From contig NZ_CP054931.1 of NCBI RefSeq assembly GCF_013364355.1, positions 4,267,501-4,331,500 of the forward strand: a DNA stretch of 64,000 nucleotides. The letters are read 5' to 3'. The notes under the pieces were generated by a model, which made no database searches, was not told the DNA's origin, and saw only the letters and a list, made by a program, of their open reading frames with translations. The translations under genes and the position numbers were made by a program. This document shows, piece after piece, positions 28,811-39,530 of the stretch; within the stretch, counting starts at the first letter, position 1, and each line of letters opens with the position of its first letter. This stretch comes from Stenotrophomonas sp. NA06056. Lineage in GTDB: Bacteria > Pseudomonadota > Gammaproteobacteria > Xanthomonadales > Xanthomonadaceae.

Positions 28811-30613
28811 TCAGTTCTTCTGGTATTTCGGCACGAACACCTGGTTCACCGCTTCGGCCAGCTGGTCCGGCGGCAACAGGCCCTGGTCGAGCAGGAAGTT
28901 GTTGAACGCCAGGCGGTCGAACTTCGCGCCCAGTGCAAGCTCTGTCTGCATGCGCAGTTCGAGGATGCGGGTGTAGCCGTAGAAGTAGCTGCCCGCCTGG
29001 CCCGGCATGCGCACCATGTAGCGGTCCAGTTCCTGGGTGGCCATCGCCTTGGACAGACCCACCTGCTCGATCAGCACGCGTTCGCCGTTGGCTCGGTCGG
29101 TCAGGCCCAGGTTGAGCATCGGGTCGAGCATCGCGCGGGCGGCACGCAGCAGGCGGAACTGCAGCGCGATCATCTGCCCGTCCAGCGGCTCGTACGGCAC
29201 CATCTCGGCTTCGGCATACAGCGCCCAGCCTTCCACGTTCACCGAATTGAACGCGAACATCGTGCGTGCCAGCGACACGCCACGCTCGACCATCGCGGTG
29301 AACTGCAGTTCGTGGCCCGGGCGGCCTTCATGCGCGCTCAGCGTCCAGGCCGCCGCGCCGAAGTTGAAGTCGTCGTACTGCGCACCCGCACCAGCAGCCG
29401 GGTTGCCCAGCGGCAGCACGAAGGTGCCCTGCTGCCCGGTGTTGTTGACCAGCGGCGCGGGCAGGAAGTGCGGTGCCGGGCTGGCAGCGCTTTCGGCGGC
29501 CGAGCCCAGGCGCATCTGCATCGCACGCTGCGGCACGTCGACGATGCGGTGTTCGCGGATCAGCGGGTCGATGGCATCGATCACCTTGCGGTAGTGGCCT
29601 TCAAGCTGGTCATCGGCGATCTTGTCGCCCTTCAGCGCGCGGATCACCGCCACCGGGTCGCTCGGATCACTGACCTTCAGGCCCTTCTCTTTCGCAACCA
29701 GCGGCGCCAGCTGGCGCATCGCCGAGCGCGTTTCCATGAACTCCAGCTGCGCGCGCTGCATCAGCAGCTTCGGGTCGATATCAATACCGACCTGCTTGAG
29801 CTGATAGGCGTACAGCGGGGCCGGCAGGCGCGCATCGGCACGTGCCTTCGGCAGCACCTCCTTGCGGGTCCATGCGGCGTATTCCTTCATCTGCACGGCA
29901 AGCGCCTTCATGGCCTCGTCGGCACCGGCGACCTGGTACTTCTTCAGCAGCGACTCGATACCGGTGATGTAGGTCTCGACGTTGTCCAGCGACTGCTGCA
30001 CTTCGATCTTCGTCGGCTGCAGCAGCGTGCTGTCCTTCAACCGCTCTTCGTAGCGCTGGCGGGCCAGCGTGGTGAACGCGGTGCCGCCCGGCTGCAGGCC
30101 CGCGTACGCCTTCAGGCGATCGACCGCCTTGGCCCGGCGCTCGGCCGGCACCTGGTCGGACAGCAGCAGGTTGAGGCCGCTGAACACGCTCTGCGGCGCA
30201 TCACGCCACGGCAGCAGGTACTTCTGGTTGAGCTCGCTGCCCTCAATGTTCTGGTTGGCAGCGGCGATCATGATCTCCAGGTCCTGGCGGACGTTGGGAT
30301 CCTTCTCGCTGGCCAGCTTGGCCTTCAGTTCGTCGCGGGCCTTGGCCATCGCGGCGCGGTAGCGCTTGTCGTTGTCCGGGCCGAGGTCGGCGACCTTGTC
30401 GTCGTAGCCGGGCACGCCGAAGAAGCCGGTTTCCTCGGGCTGGAACGGGCCCTGGGCATCCAGCAGGATCTGCGCCAGCGCGTTGCTGCGCGTGACCCAG
30501 GCCGGGCTGGCCGGCGTGGAGGCCTTGGCGGCCGGCGCGGCCAGGGCCGGTGGGGCCGACAGCAGCGGGGCGGCGGTCAGGGCCAGGGCGATGGCAAGCG
30601 CGATCGGCTTCAT
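28811..30613 (-). CDS. Exported DUF885 zinc-peptidase-like protein
   Basis: A 600-residue protein with a Sec signal peptide (about residues 1-25). The core signature HEGRPGH at 428-434 (HExxxxH-like zinc site) and the later GWALYAEAEMVPYEP segment are typical of DUF885 proteins, which resemble M32/thimet-like metallopeptidases. Substrate is unknown; a periplasmic peptidase role is likely. Its position next to dipeptidyl peptidase IV would suit peptide scavenging, but that is inference. Confidence 0.85.
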   Translation of the reverse strand: MKPIALAIALALTAAPLLSAPPALAAPAAKASTPASPAWVTRSNALAQILLDAQGPFQPEETGFFGVPGYDDKVADLGPDNDKRYRAAMAKARDELKAKLASEKDPNVRQDLEIMIAAANQNIEGSELNQKYLLPWRDAPQSVFSGLNLLLSDQVPAERRAKAVDRLKAYAGLQPGGTAFTTLARQRYEERLKDSTLLQPTKIEVQQSLDNVETYITGIESLLKKYQVAGADEAMKALAVQMKEYAAWTRKEVLPKARADARLPAPLYAYQLKQVGIDIDPKLLMQRAQLEFMETRSAMRQLAPLVAKEKGLKVSDPSDPVAVIRALKGDKIADDQLEGHYRKVIDAIDPLIREHRIVDVPQRAMQMRLGSAAESAASPAPHFLPAPLVNNTGQQGTFVLPLGNPAAGAGAQYDDFNFGAAAWTLSAHEGRPGHELQFTAMVERGVSLARTMFAFNSVNVEGWALYAEAEMVPYEPLDGQMIALQFRLLRAARAMLDPMLNLGLTDRANGERVLIEQVGLSKAMATQELDRYMVRMPGQAGSYFYGYTRILELRMQTELALGAKFDRLAFNNFLLDQGLLPPDQLAEAVNQVFVPKYQKN

Positions 30614-30689
30614 GGAGCACTCCAGGACAGGGTTGCCCGCACCCTACGCGCTCATGGCGGTGGCGACAATCGGCCGGAGGTCACGCCCT

Positions 30690-31205
30690 CTACAGCGCGG
30701 CCGTCAGCGCACATTCCCCGCGCGCGCGGCAGGCCTGCAGTTCGCATTCGCCAGCCGCTTCGGCATCATCCAGCGCGCTCAGGTCGAAGGTCTGCTTGTC
30801 TTCGGCCAGCACGTACATCACCGGGTAATCCCACACGTTGTCACTGCGGGTACCCTTCACGAACAGGCGGCCGTGCGCGTGCGGCCCTTCCAGCGCTACG
30901 GTCAGCCCGACATCGCGCTCGCCGTTGATCGCGGTCTGCATGCTGCCCAGTGGCAGCGTGCCGGCCTGCAGCGGTTCTCCGAATACCTGCACCAGTTCGA
31001 TGCTGCAGCCCGCGCGACGCATCGCCTCGCGCATCGGCGCACTGTCGTGCGCGGCCTCGGTCCAGCGCAGCACGCTCCAGGCGATGGCGCCGCCCAATGC
31101 GAGCAGGAACAGCAGCACCGCCAATGGCATCGCCCAGCGCCAGTGCCGGCACCACCAGCCAGATCGCAGGTTGGAGGGAGCAGGAATCGGCGGTGGCAGG
31201 GTCAT
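30690..31205 (-). CDS. Coa1/Tim21-family membrane protein
   Basis: A 171-residue protein with one membrane helix (about residues 25-48) and an extracytoplasmic domain containing AMRRAGCSIELVQVFGEPLQAG and NGERDVGLTVALEGPHAHGRLFV, the pattern of the Coa1 (cytochrome oxidase complex assembly 1) family. Whether bacterial members help oxidase assembly is unproven; no oxidase genes are nearby. Four Cys residues lie in the C-terminal 25 residues. Confidence 0.7.
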   Translation of the reverse strand: MTLPPPIPAPSNLRSGWWCRHWRWAMPLAVLLFLLALGGAIAWSVLRWTEAAHDSAPMREAMRRAGCSIELVQVFGEPLQAGTLPLGSMQTAINGERDVGLTVALEGPHAHGRLFVKGTRSDNVWDYPVMYVLAEDKQTFDLSALDDAEAAGECELQACRARGECALTAAL

Positions 31206-31230
31206 GGGCGGGCTCCTTCCCGGATGATGA

Positions 31231-33483
<2,253 letters not shown>

Positions 33484-33579
33484 TCACCGCGACAGGCACG
33501 CGACGGTCGGCCTCCATCCTAACCAAGCCGGTGCGGGAAGACAGCATGACCTTCTGCCCATGAGGTCTTCCCATGATGA

Positions 33580-33604
33580 GTGCCGACCAACGGTCGGCAC
33601 CTAC
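33580..33604. repeat. SMAG palindrome, GTGCCGACC subtype
   Basis: A single copy with CTAC at its right end, just beyond the stop codon of the GST gene. Confidence 0.85.
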
Positions 33605-33613
33605 CGTGCCGGG

Positions 33614-34303
33614 TCAGCGCTGGCCGAACAGGTGCTTGCGCTCTTCGTCACTGAGCGGCTTGCCGGCATCCGGGTTCACCTGCGTGCGCAGCGCATAGGC
33701 GCGCTGGGTGGCCGGACGGGCGGCGATGGCCTGGTGCCAGCGCTTGAGGTGGGGGAAGGCGTCGAAGTCCGCCGGCAGCTTGTCGTAGGCGCCAACCCAC
33801 GGGTAGCTGGCCATGTCGGCGATGGTGTAGTCCTCGCCGGCCAGGAAGGCGTGCTCGGCCAGGCGCTTGTCCATCACCCCGTGCAGGCGGCGCACTTCAT
33901 TGTCGTAGCGCTCGATCGCATACGGGATCTTCTCCGGGGCGTACACATTGAAGTGGCCCATCTGCCCGCTCATCGGGCCCAGCCCGGCCATCTGCCAGAA
34001 CAGCCATTCCAGGGTGGTGACGCGGCCACGCGGGTCGGCTGGCAGGAAGCGGCCGGTCTTTTCGGCCAGGTACAGCAGGATGGCGCCGGATTCGAACACG
34101 CTCTGCGGGGCGCCGCCATCGGCCGGGGCATGGTCGACGATGGCCGGCATCTTGTTGTTGGGGGAGATGGCCAGGAATTCCGGCTTGAACTGGTCGCCCG
34201 AACCGATGTTGACCGGGTGGATGCGGTACTCCAGGCCGGCTTCTTCCAGCAGCAGGGTCACTTTGTGGCCGTTCGGGGTGGGCCAGTAATACAGGTCGAT
34301 CAT
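33614..34303 (-). CDS. yfcG: Nu-class glutathione S-transferase / disulfide-bond oxidoreductase (YfcG type)
   Basis: A 229-residue cytosolic GST. The thioredoxin-like N-terminal domain starts [23 protein letters not shown], nearly the same as YfcG, with [10 protein letters not shown] and [15 protein letters not shown] for glutathione binding. The helical domain contains [15 protein letters not shown]. YfcG/YghU enzymes bind GSSG or two GSH without a catalytic Cys and reduce disulfides. Monocistronic. Confidence 0.9.
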   Translation of the reverse strand: MIDLYYWPTPNGHKVTLLLEEAGLEYRIHPVNIGSGDQFKPEFLAISPNNKMPAIVDHAPADGGAPQSVFESGAILLYLAEKTGRFLPADPRGRVTTLEWLFWQMAGLGPMSGQMGHFNVYAPEKIPYAIERYDNEVRRLHGVMDKRLAEHAFLAGEDYTIADMASYPWVGAYDKLPADFDAFPHLKRWHQAIAARPATQRAYALRTQVNPDAGKPLSDEERKHLFGQR

Positions 34304-34416
34304 GGCGGCGGCTCTGGGGTACGGAAAGGAACCTGAAGTCTAGTGCGTGCGTTGGCTTGGCACCGTCATGGCGGGCCGGTAACCTCGCCTCTCCCCCGAA
34401 ACGCAGCATCCTCCGC

Positions 34417-35046
34417 ATGAGTACAAACCGTCCGCTACTGTCCCCGCTGTCCAGCCTGATCTTCGCTACCCGCTGGCTGCAGCTGCCGCTGTACCTGGGT
34501 TTGATCGTTGCCCAGTGCGTTTACGTGTTCCTGTTCGGCAAGGAACTGTGGCACCTGATCTCGCACTCGGTGTCGATGGGCGAGCAGCAGATCATGCTGA
34601 TCGTACTGGGCCTGATCGACGTGGTGATGATCTCCAACCTGCTGGTGATGGTGATCGTCGGCGGCTATGAAACCTTCGTCTCGCGCCTGCGCCTGGAAGG
34701 CCACCCGGACCAGCCGGAATGGCTGAGTCACGTCAACGCCAGCGTGCTGAAGGTGAAGCTGGCGATGGCGATCATCGGCATCTCCTCGATCCACCTGTTG
34801 AAAACGTTCATCGCCGCCAGCCCGCTGGACGGCCTGCCGCTGTGCAAGCCGGAACAATGGGCTGCAGCGGCTTCGTCGGCATCGGCAAGCTTCTACAACG
34901 CCGGCCCCGATACCTGCACGACCCTGACCCCCGATGGCGTGCTGTGGCAGACCATCATCCACTGCGTGTTCATCCTGTCGGCGATCGGCATCGCCTGGAC
35001 CGACAAACTGATGTCCAACAGCCATAGCAAGGCTGCCGCGCACTGA
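34417..35046 (+). CDS. YqhA-family (UPF0114) membrane protein
   Basis: A 209-residue protein with four membrane helices (about 25-45, 65-88, 110-130, 180-197) and the conserved family stretch [22 protein letters not shown] and [28 protein letters not shown]. coli YqhA is of unknown function. ATG 34417 was picked from several upstream options because it precedes the conserved N-terminus. Divergent from the GST gene. Confidence 0.88.
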   Translation: MSTNRPLLSPLSSLIFATRWLQLPLYLGLIVAQCVYVFLFGKELWHLISHSVSMGEQQIMLIVLGLIDVVMISNLLVMVIVGGYETFVSRLRLEGHPDQPEWLSHVNASVLKVKLAMAIIGISSIHLLKTFIAASPLDGLPLCKPEQWAAAASSASASFYNAGPDTCTTLTPDGVLWQTIIHCVFILSAIGIAWTDKLMSNSHSKAAAH

Positions 35047-35246
35047 CGCAAACGCCGGCGGCGGCGCGACTGCCGCTGCCGGCCGCGCTCCCGGCCCTTG
35101 TACGCAAGGGTGGCCGGGATGCTAGATTGCACCCTCGCTACAGGCGACGGTGACGCTGGGAAACGTCCCCCGCCACGCCCGGACCCTCCGTCCCGGCCAT
35201 GCGTATCTACGTTTGTCGTAACGTCGTCTTCTTAGAGGGGAGCAGG

Positions 35247-36254
35247 ATGTCGCACGTCGCAATGATCGCTGCCGCGCGCCGGTGGATGCCGGTCGCTCTG
35301 GCATTGGCCCTGGCTGCCTGCTCGGGCAAGGAAGAAACACCGGCTGCGGCCGCGCGGGGTGCCGCCGCCCCTGTCGCCGCAGCCCCAGCCGCACCGGCCG
35401 TGGCCGCCAAGGTGCAGTCGATGGGCACCGAGCAGCTGCGCGAATCGGCCAGCCAGGCACTGCGCGAGAACCGCATGTACGCCCCGGCCGGCGACAACGC
35501 CATCGAGTACTACCTGGCGCTGCGCGACAAAACGCCGGACGACGCCTCGGTGAAAAGCGCGCTGACCGACCTGCTGCCCTACACCCTGATCGCCGCCGAG
35601 CAGCACCTGGGCCGCGAAGACTTCGCTGAAGCGCAGCGGCTGGTCGCGCTTATCGAAAAGGTCGACGCCTCGGCCCCGGCCCTGCCGCGCCTGAAGGAAG
35701 GCCTGAGCAAGGGCGTGCAGGTTGCGGCCAAGCGCACCGAAGACGAGACCGAGAAGGTCAAGAAGGACGCTGAAGACCGCACCAGGCAGCTGGCCGAGCA
35801 GCAGCGCCTGACCGAACAGCGTGCCAAGGAAGCCGAGGCGGCCAAGCAGATTGCCGCGCAGCAGGATGTAGCCCGTCGTGACAGCGAGCGCCAGGAAGCC
35901 GAGCGCCAGGCCACCGCGCGCCGCGATGCCGAGCAGAAGCAGCAGCAGGCCGCTGCGCAGCAGGCCAGTGCCGCCCGCCAGGCCGCGACCGCCGCCGCGC
36001 CAAGCCTGCGCCCGGTCAGCACGCCGGCGCCGCGTTACCCGGCCGAAGCACTGCGTTCGGGTACCTCCGGCGAAGTACTGATGGAAATCACCGTCGGCAC
36101 CGACGGCTCGGTGACCAATGCGCGCGTGCTGCGCGCAACGCCATCGCGCGTGTTCGATCGCGAAGCGCTCAACGCCGTCAAGCGCTGGCGCTTCGAGCCG
36201 GTCAATGCCCCGGTCACCACCCGCCGCACGCTGGTGTTCGCACCGGGCGGCTGA
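35247..36254 (+). CDS. Lipoprotein-type TonB family energy transducer
   Basis: A 335-residue protein. Instead of the single membrane anchor of normal TonB it has a lipobox LAAC (Cys25). A helical region follows (residues 50-150), then a highly charged Glu/Lys/Arg/Gln/Ala coiled coil (about 150-245) in place of the Pro-rich spacer, then a TonB C-terminal domain from RYPAEALRSGTSGEVLMEI to WRFEPVNAPV. A strong GAGGGGAGCAGG ribosome site precedes ATG 35247. A lipid-anchored form cannot reach ExbBD through a membrane helix, so the role may be structural rather than energy transfer. Confidence 0.8.
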   Translation: MSHVAMIAAARRWMPVALALALAACSGKEETPAAAARGAAAPVAAAPAAPAVAAKVQSMGTEQLRESASQALRENRMYAPAGDNAIEYYLALRDKTPDDASVKSALTDLLPYTLIAAEQHLGREDFAEAQRLVALIEKVDASAPALPRLKEGLSKGVQVAAKRTEDETEKVKKDAEDRTRQLAEQQRLTEQRAKEAEAAKQIAAQQDVARRDSERQEAERQATARRDAEQKQQQAAAQQASAARQAATAAAPSLRPVSTPAPRYPAEALRSGTSGEVLMEITVGTDGSVTNARVLRATPSRVFDREALNAVKRWRFEPVNAPVTTRRTLVFAPGG

Positions 36255-36260
36255 TCACCA

Positions 36261-36291
36261 AAAAGGGGACGGAGGGGATTAAGTCGCTTCT
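36261..36291 (+). repeat. RAYT-associated 31-bp repeat, copy 1
   Basis: AAAAGGGGACGGAGGGGATT followed by AAGTCGCTTCT, identical over 31 bases to copy 2 at 37447-37477 in direct orientation. Located seven bases after the TonB-like stop codon. Confidence 0.9.
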
Positions 36292-36303
36292 ACCCGCAAT
36301 GAC

Positions 36304-36334
36304 GCACAAGGCCCGGCACGTCCGGGCCTTGTGC
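36304..36334. terminator. Hairpin between convergent TonB-like and 84-residue genes
   Basis: A 13-bp perfect stem (GCACAAGGCCCGG at 36304-36316 with complement at 36322-36334) and a CACGT loop, followed on the plus strand by ATTTC. The T-run is short, so termination may be partial. Confidence 0.6.
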
Positions 36335-36337
36335 ATT

Positions 36338-36592
36338 TCAGGCTGCGCCATCGATCAGCCGTTGCAGCGCCGGATCACGTGCCGCCAGCACCTGGAACAG
36401 ACCCAGCGCGTGCAGCCCCGGCAGCAGGCTGCGCAGATCGGCTTCGGCGGTGCCACGGGTGGCAGAGTCACTGGCCGGGTCCTGCCAGTCGCGGACGCTG
36501 GCGAGGAAGGCACCGACGCTGCCCTTGCGCACGGTGAGACCGTTCACCTGCACGTCGTTCTGGTGGTCGGGAAGGATGTCGTGCGGCTGCAT
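36338..36592 (-). CDS. 84-residue protein of unknown function, divergent from AraC gene
   Basis: A small soluble protein (HDILPDHQNDVQVNGLTVRKGS at the start, then a helical C-terminal half rich in Leu and Ala). No family recognised. A CCAGGAGATC ribosome-site-like sequence precedes ATG 36592. It diverges from the AraC-family regulator with 75 bases between, so the regulator may control it. Confidence 0.65.
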   Translation of the reverse strand: MQPHDILPDHQNDVQVNGLTVRKGSVGAFLASVRDWQDPASDSATRGTAEADLRSLLPGLHALGLFQVLAARDPALQRLIDGAA

Positions 36593-36667
36593 GCTGATCT
36601 CCTGGAAAGTGGGTAACCAGTGTCGGCGCTCGCATGCGACCTTTCTGCCGTATAACTGCCAACAAAT

Positions 36668-37468
36668 ATGGCAGAACAGACACTCCAGGCGCCGTTGATC
36701 GATCCTGCACTGGCCGAGGCCAGCGCGGGCCCACCCCTGCTTGGCGCGCAGCTGGCGATGCAGGGTTCCCGCCGCACGGCCCGCCACCAGCACGCGCGCG
36801 GTCAACTTCTGGGCGCCCACACGGGCCTGCTGCGGATCGAGGCAGGCGACACTCACTGGCTGCTTCCGGCCGGGCACGTGGCATGGCTTCCGCCGCGACA
36901 CCCGCATGCGCTTTTCAGCATCGGCCGTTTCGATGGCTGGAGCCTGTACTTCAGCGCGGAGACCTGCACGGACCTGCCCACCGTACCGCGCATCTTCCAG
37001 CCCAGCGACCTGCTGCGAGTGGCGGTGCCGCGGGCACTGCAGTGGTCGGGGCAGGCATTGGATGCGGTGCAACAGCGCTTGGCCGGGGTGATCAGCGATG
37101 AAATTGCCGCCAGCCCGTCATTGCCGCTGGCGTTGCCACAACCCAGCGACCGCCGCCTGCGCCGCATCGCCTCGGCCCTGGCGCGCGCGCCGCATGACAC
37201 CCGCACCGTCGAGGACTGGGCCGCAGCCAGCGGCCTGTCCAGTCGCAGCCTCGCGCGCCGCTGGCAGGCCGAGACGAACATGACCCTGACCCACTGGCGG
37301 CAGCGCCTGCGCGTGCTGCTGGCGTTGCCGCGATTGCTGGCCGGCGAACCGGTCACCACCGTCGCACTGTCATTGGGCTATGACACGCCCAGCTCGTTCA
37401 TCGCCGTGTTCAAGCGCGAGATGGGCGTGACGCCGGCGCGGTATGGAAAAGGGGACGGAGGGGATTAA
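36668..37468 (+). CDS. AraC-family transcriptional regulator
   Basis: A 266-residue regulator: an N-terminal cupin-like sensor domain (GQLLGAHTGLLRIEAGDTHWLLPAGHVAWLPPRHPH near 45-82) and a C-terminal AraC double helix-turn-helix (VEDWAAASGLSSRSLARRWQAE and VTTVALSLGYDTPSSFIAVFKREMGVTPARY). The last residues, GKGDGGD, and the TAA stop are encoded by the 31-bp RAYT-associated repeat, so the original C-terminus was probably replaced. The likely target is the divergent 84-residue gene. Confidence 0.88.
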   Translation: MAEQTLQAPLIDPALAEASAGPPLLGAQLAMQGSRRTARHQHARGQLLGAHTGLLRIEAGDTHWLLPAGHVAWLPPRHPHALFSIGRFDGWSLYFSAETCTDLPTVPRIFQPSDLLRVAVPRALQWSGQALDAVQQRLAGVISDEIAASPSLPLALPQPSDRRLRRIASALARAPHDTRTVEDWAAASGLSSRSLARRWQAETNMTLTHWRQRLRVLLALPRLLAGEPVTTVALSLGYDTPSSFIAVFKREMGVTPARYGKGDGGD

Positions 37469-37477
37469 GTCGCTTCT
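37447..37477 (+). repeat. RAYT-associated 31-bp repeat, copy 2
   Basis: Identical to copy 1 over 31 bases and in the same orientation. It starts inside the AraC-family gene, supplies its final codons and TAA, and ends 92 bases before the RAYT gene. Confidence 0.9.
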
Positions 37478-37568
37478 GCCCCGCCCCACAGCACTGAGCG
37501 GTATCCCCTGATGTCATCTGCTGCCACGACAGCGGCACGCTGGAAGTTCCCTGCAAACTCGGATTCCC

Positions 37569-38279
37569 ATGCCTCGACAAGCACGCCTGATGTTGGCCGG
37601 TCAGCCCTATCACGTGACCCAGCGTGGCGTGAACAGAGGCGCGATCTTCGTCGACGATATCGACCGCCAACTGTTCCTGCATCTGCTGCACGGTGCCTTC
37701 GTCAAGCATCACGTCGCACTGCATGCGTATGTACTCATGGGCAACCACTTCCACCTGCTTGCCACGCCATCCACCAACCAAGGCCTGGCCCATGCCATGC
37801 GCGCCCAAGGCAACTGCTACGTACAGGCCTTCAACCAGCGGCATGAACGCAGCGGACCTCTCTGGCAGGGCCGCTTCCATTCTTCGATGGTCGACAGTGA
37901 CGCCTATCTCCTCAGCGTATATCGCTACATCGAGCTCAACCCCGTTCGTGCCGGCGTGGTGGCTATCGCTGAGGATCATCCATGGTCCAGTGTGCATGGG
38001 AATCTGGATCTTCGCGACGACCCATTGCTGACACCCCATCCTGTGCTGCAGGCGCTGGCGCCGACCCTGCAGCAGCGAGCGATGCGGTACGCAGAATTCC
38101 TGCGGGACGTGAACGCATCTGCCGAGGCTCCAGTGATCCGTGCCCACAATGCGATGCAACGCCCGCTGGGAGACGCCGCATTCCTGCAGATGGTGGAAGA
38201 AACACTCGGGCGGCCAGTGGTGCTGCGCAAGCGGGGGCGCCCGCTGAAAGAGGGGACGGAAGGGATGAAAACGACTTAA
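37569..38279 (+). CDS. REP-associated tyrosine transposase (RAYT, Y1/IS200-like)
   Basis: A 236-residue single-strand-DNA transposase-like protein. The HUH motif is H60-F-H62 in MGNHFHLLATP; the catalytic tyrosine is probably Y120 in YRYIELNPVRAG; the N-terminal YHVTQRGVNR and PLWQGRFHS are RAYT signatures. RAYTs are domesticated, single-copy relatives of IS200/IS605 transposases thought to spread REP palindromes. This one lies between an upstream repeat (37447) and a matching inverted copy downstream (38268-38297) that encodes the last residues of the gene. A SMAG copy lies at 38314. Confidence 0.93.
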   Translation: MPRQARLMLAGQPYHVTQRGVNRGAIFVDDIDRQLFLHLLHGAFVKHHVALHAYVLMGNHFHLLATPSTNQGLAHAMRAQGNCYVQAFNQRHERSGPLWQGRFHSSMVDSDAYLLSVYRYIELNPVRAGVVAIAEDHPWSSVHGNLDLRDDPLLTPHPVLQALAPTLQQRAMRYAEFLRDVNASAEAPVIRAHNAMQRPLGDAAFLQMVEETLGRPVVLRKRGRPLKEGTEGMKTT

Positions 38280-38297
38280 TCCCCTCCGTCCCCTTTT
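38247..38297. repeat. RAYT-associated repeat copy 3, forming a hairpin at the RAYT gene end
   Basis: Right arm ATCCCCTCCGTCCCCTTTT (38279-38297) is the inverse of copies 1 and 2. A diverged left arm (38247-38266) lies inside the coding sequence, so the pair forms a near-perfect hairpin of about 19 bp around the stop codon. Confidence 0.85.
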
Positions 38298-38313
38298 CGG
38301 CTCGTTCTGCATC

Positions 38314-38336
38314 CGCCGGGCATGGCCCGGCGCTAC
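38314..38336. repeat. SMAG palindrome, GCGCCGGGC subtype
   Basis: CGCCGGGCATGGCCCGGCG followed by CTAC; on the minus strand it begins GTAGCGCCGGGCC. A second copy overlaps the YeeZ-like gene at 50327-50349. Confidence 0.85.
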
Positions 38337-38345
38337 CGGTTAGGC

Positions 38346-39530
38346 TCAGCCGGAAATCGCCAGTCGTTCGTTGTGGTAACGGCGCACTGCAGCGAACCAC
38401 AACACTGCCGCCAGACCCAGGCTCGCGCCCAGGTAGATCGCCCAGACCGTGGGACTGATCGACTCGTGGCGGATCACCTTCAACAGCATCTGGTTCTGCG
38501 ACAGGAACGGCACCGCGTACTGCCACAGCTCGCTCTTCACCGGGTAGGCCATCAGTGCGTAGCCGGGCAGCATCGGCAGCAGCACCAACCAGGTCATGTG
38601 GCTCTGCGCTTCCTTCATGCTCTTGGCTGCAGCCGAGAGGAAGGTCAGCAGCGAGGTGCCGATCAGCAACATCGGCACCATCACCAGCAGCATCTGCAAC
38701 ATCGAGCCGATGTTCATGTTGAGCTGCCGGCCGACATTGCCGGGCGCGATCTGCGCACTGGCCTTGAACGCGATCAACGTCAGCAGCAACGAGGCGAAGC
38801 CGACCACGCAGGCGGCGGCGATCTTGCCGCTGACGATGGCACTGCGCGAACCCGGGGTCGCCAGCAGCGGCTCCAGCGATTGCCGTTCGCGCTCACCGGC
38901 GGTGGCATCCATCACCAGATAGGCGCCACCGATGAACGAGGTCAGCGTCAGCAGTACCGGCAGCAGCATCGACAGCATCATGCCGCGCTTGGCCTCGGCA
39001 CTGGCCATGTCCTGGGTGGCTACATCCAGCGGTCGCGCGACCTGTGCGTCGACGCCACGTGCCATCAGCCGCAGCGCACCGACCTGGCCGTTGTAGGTGG
39101 CCAGGGCCGCCTGCAGGCGAGCACTGGGTACCTCCGCGGCGCGGCGGGTGCTGTCACGGATCACTTCCACCAGCGCGGGCTTGCCGTCGGCCCAGTCCTT
39201 GCCGAAATCGGGGCTGATGCGCAGGGCCACGTCAATCTCCTGCGAGCGGATCGCCTCGGCCAGATCCTTGGGCGCCGGCGCGGTGTTCAGCCCCTGCGCG
39301 GCCAGGAAAACCACCAGGTTCGGCGCATTCTCGGCACCAATGGTGGGGATCTGCAGCGGCTGTTCAATCTGGATGCGCACGCGGCTTTCGGCCAGCTTGC
39401 CCATGCCCAGGATCAGCAGCGGGTACAGCAGGGGACCAAACAGCAGGGTCAGCATCAGGGTGCGGCGGTCACGCGAGAGGTCGCGCAGTTCCTTGCGCAT
39501 CACCGTCATCATGGTCGACATCATGCTCAT
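38346..39530 (-). CDS. natB: ABC-2 type exporter permease (NatB-like)
   Basis: A 394-residue inner-membrane permease with an N-terminal membrane helix, a large extracytoplasmic domain (about residues 55-170), and five to six C-terminal helices. ATAGERERQSLEPLLATPGSRSAIVSGKI is the ABC-2 permease signature shared with NatB. It overlaps the ATPase gene by four bases. NatAB of Bacillus exports sodium, but many homologues have other, unknown substrates. Confidence 0.88.
   Translation of the reverse strand: MSMMSTMMTVMRKELRDLSRDRRTLMLTLLFGPLLYPLLILGMGKLAESRVRIQIEQPLQIPTIGAENAPNLVVFLAAQGLNTAPAPKDLAEAIRSQEIDVALRISPDFGKDWADGKPALVEVIRDSTRRAAEVPSARLQAALATYNGQVGALRLMARGVDAQVARPLDVATQDMASAEAKRGMMLSMLLPVLLTLTSFIGGAYLVMDATAGERERQSLEPLLATPGSRSAIVSGKIAAACVVGFASLLLTLIAFKASAQIAPGNVGRQLNMNIGSMLQMLLVMVPMLLIGTSLLTFLSAAAKSMKEAQSHMTWLVLLPMLPGYALMAYPVKSELWQYAVPFLSQNQMLLKVIRHESISPTVWAIYLGASLGLAAVLWFAAVRRYHNERLAISG

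Noticed and set aside
36255..37477. AraC region as a composite transposon between direct 31-bp repeats
   Set aside because: The two direct repeats flank the regulator, but there are no terminal inverted repeats around a transposase or target duplication, and the copies are better explained as RAYT-linked dispersed repeats.
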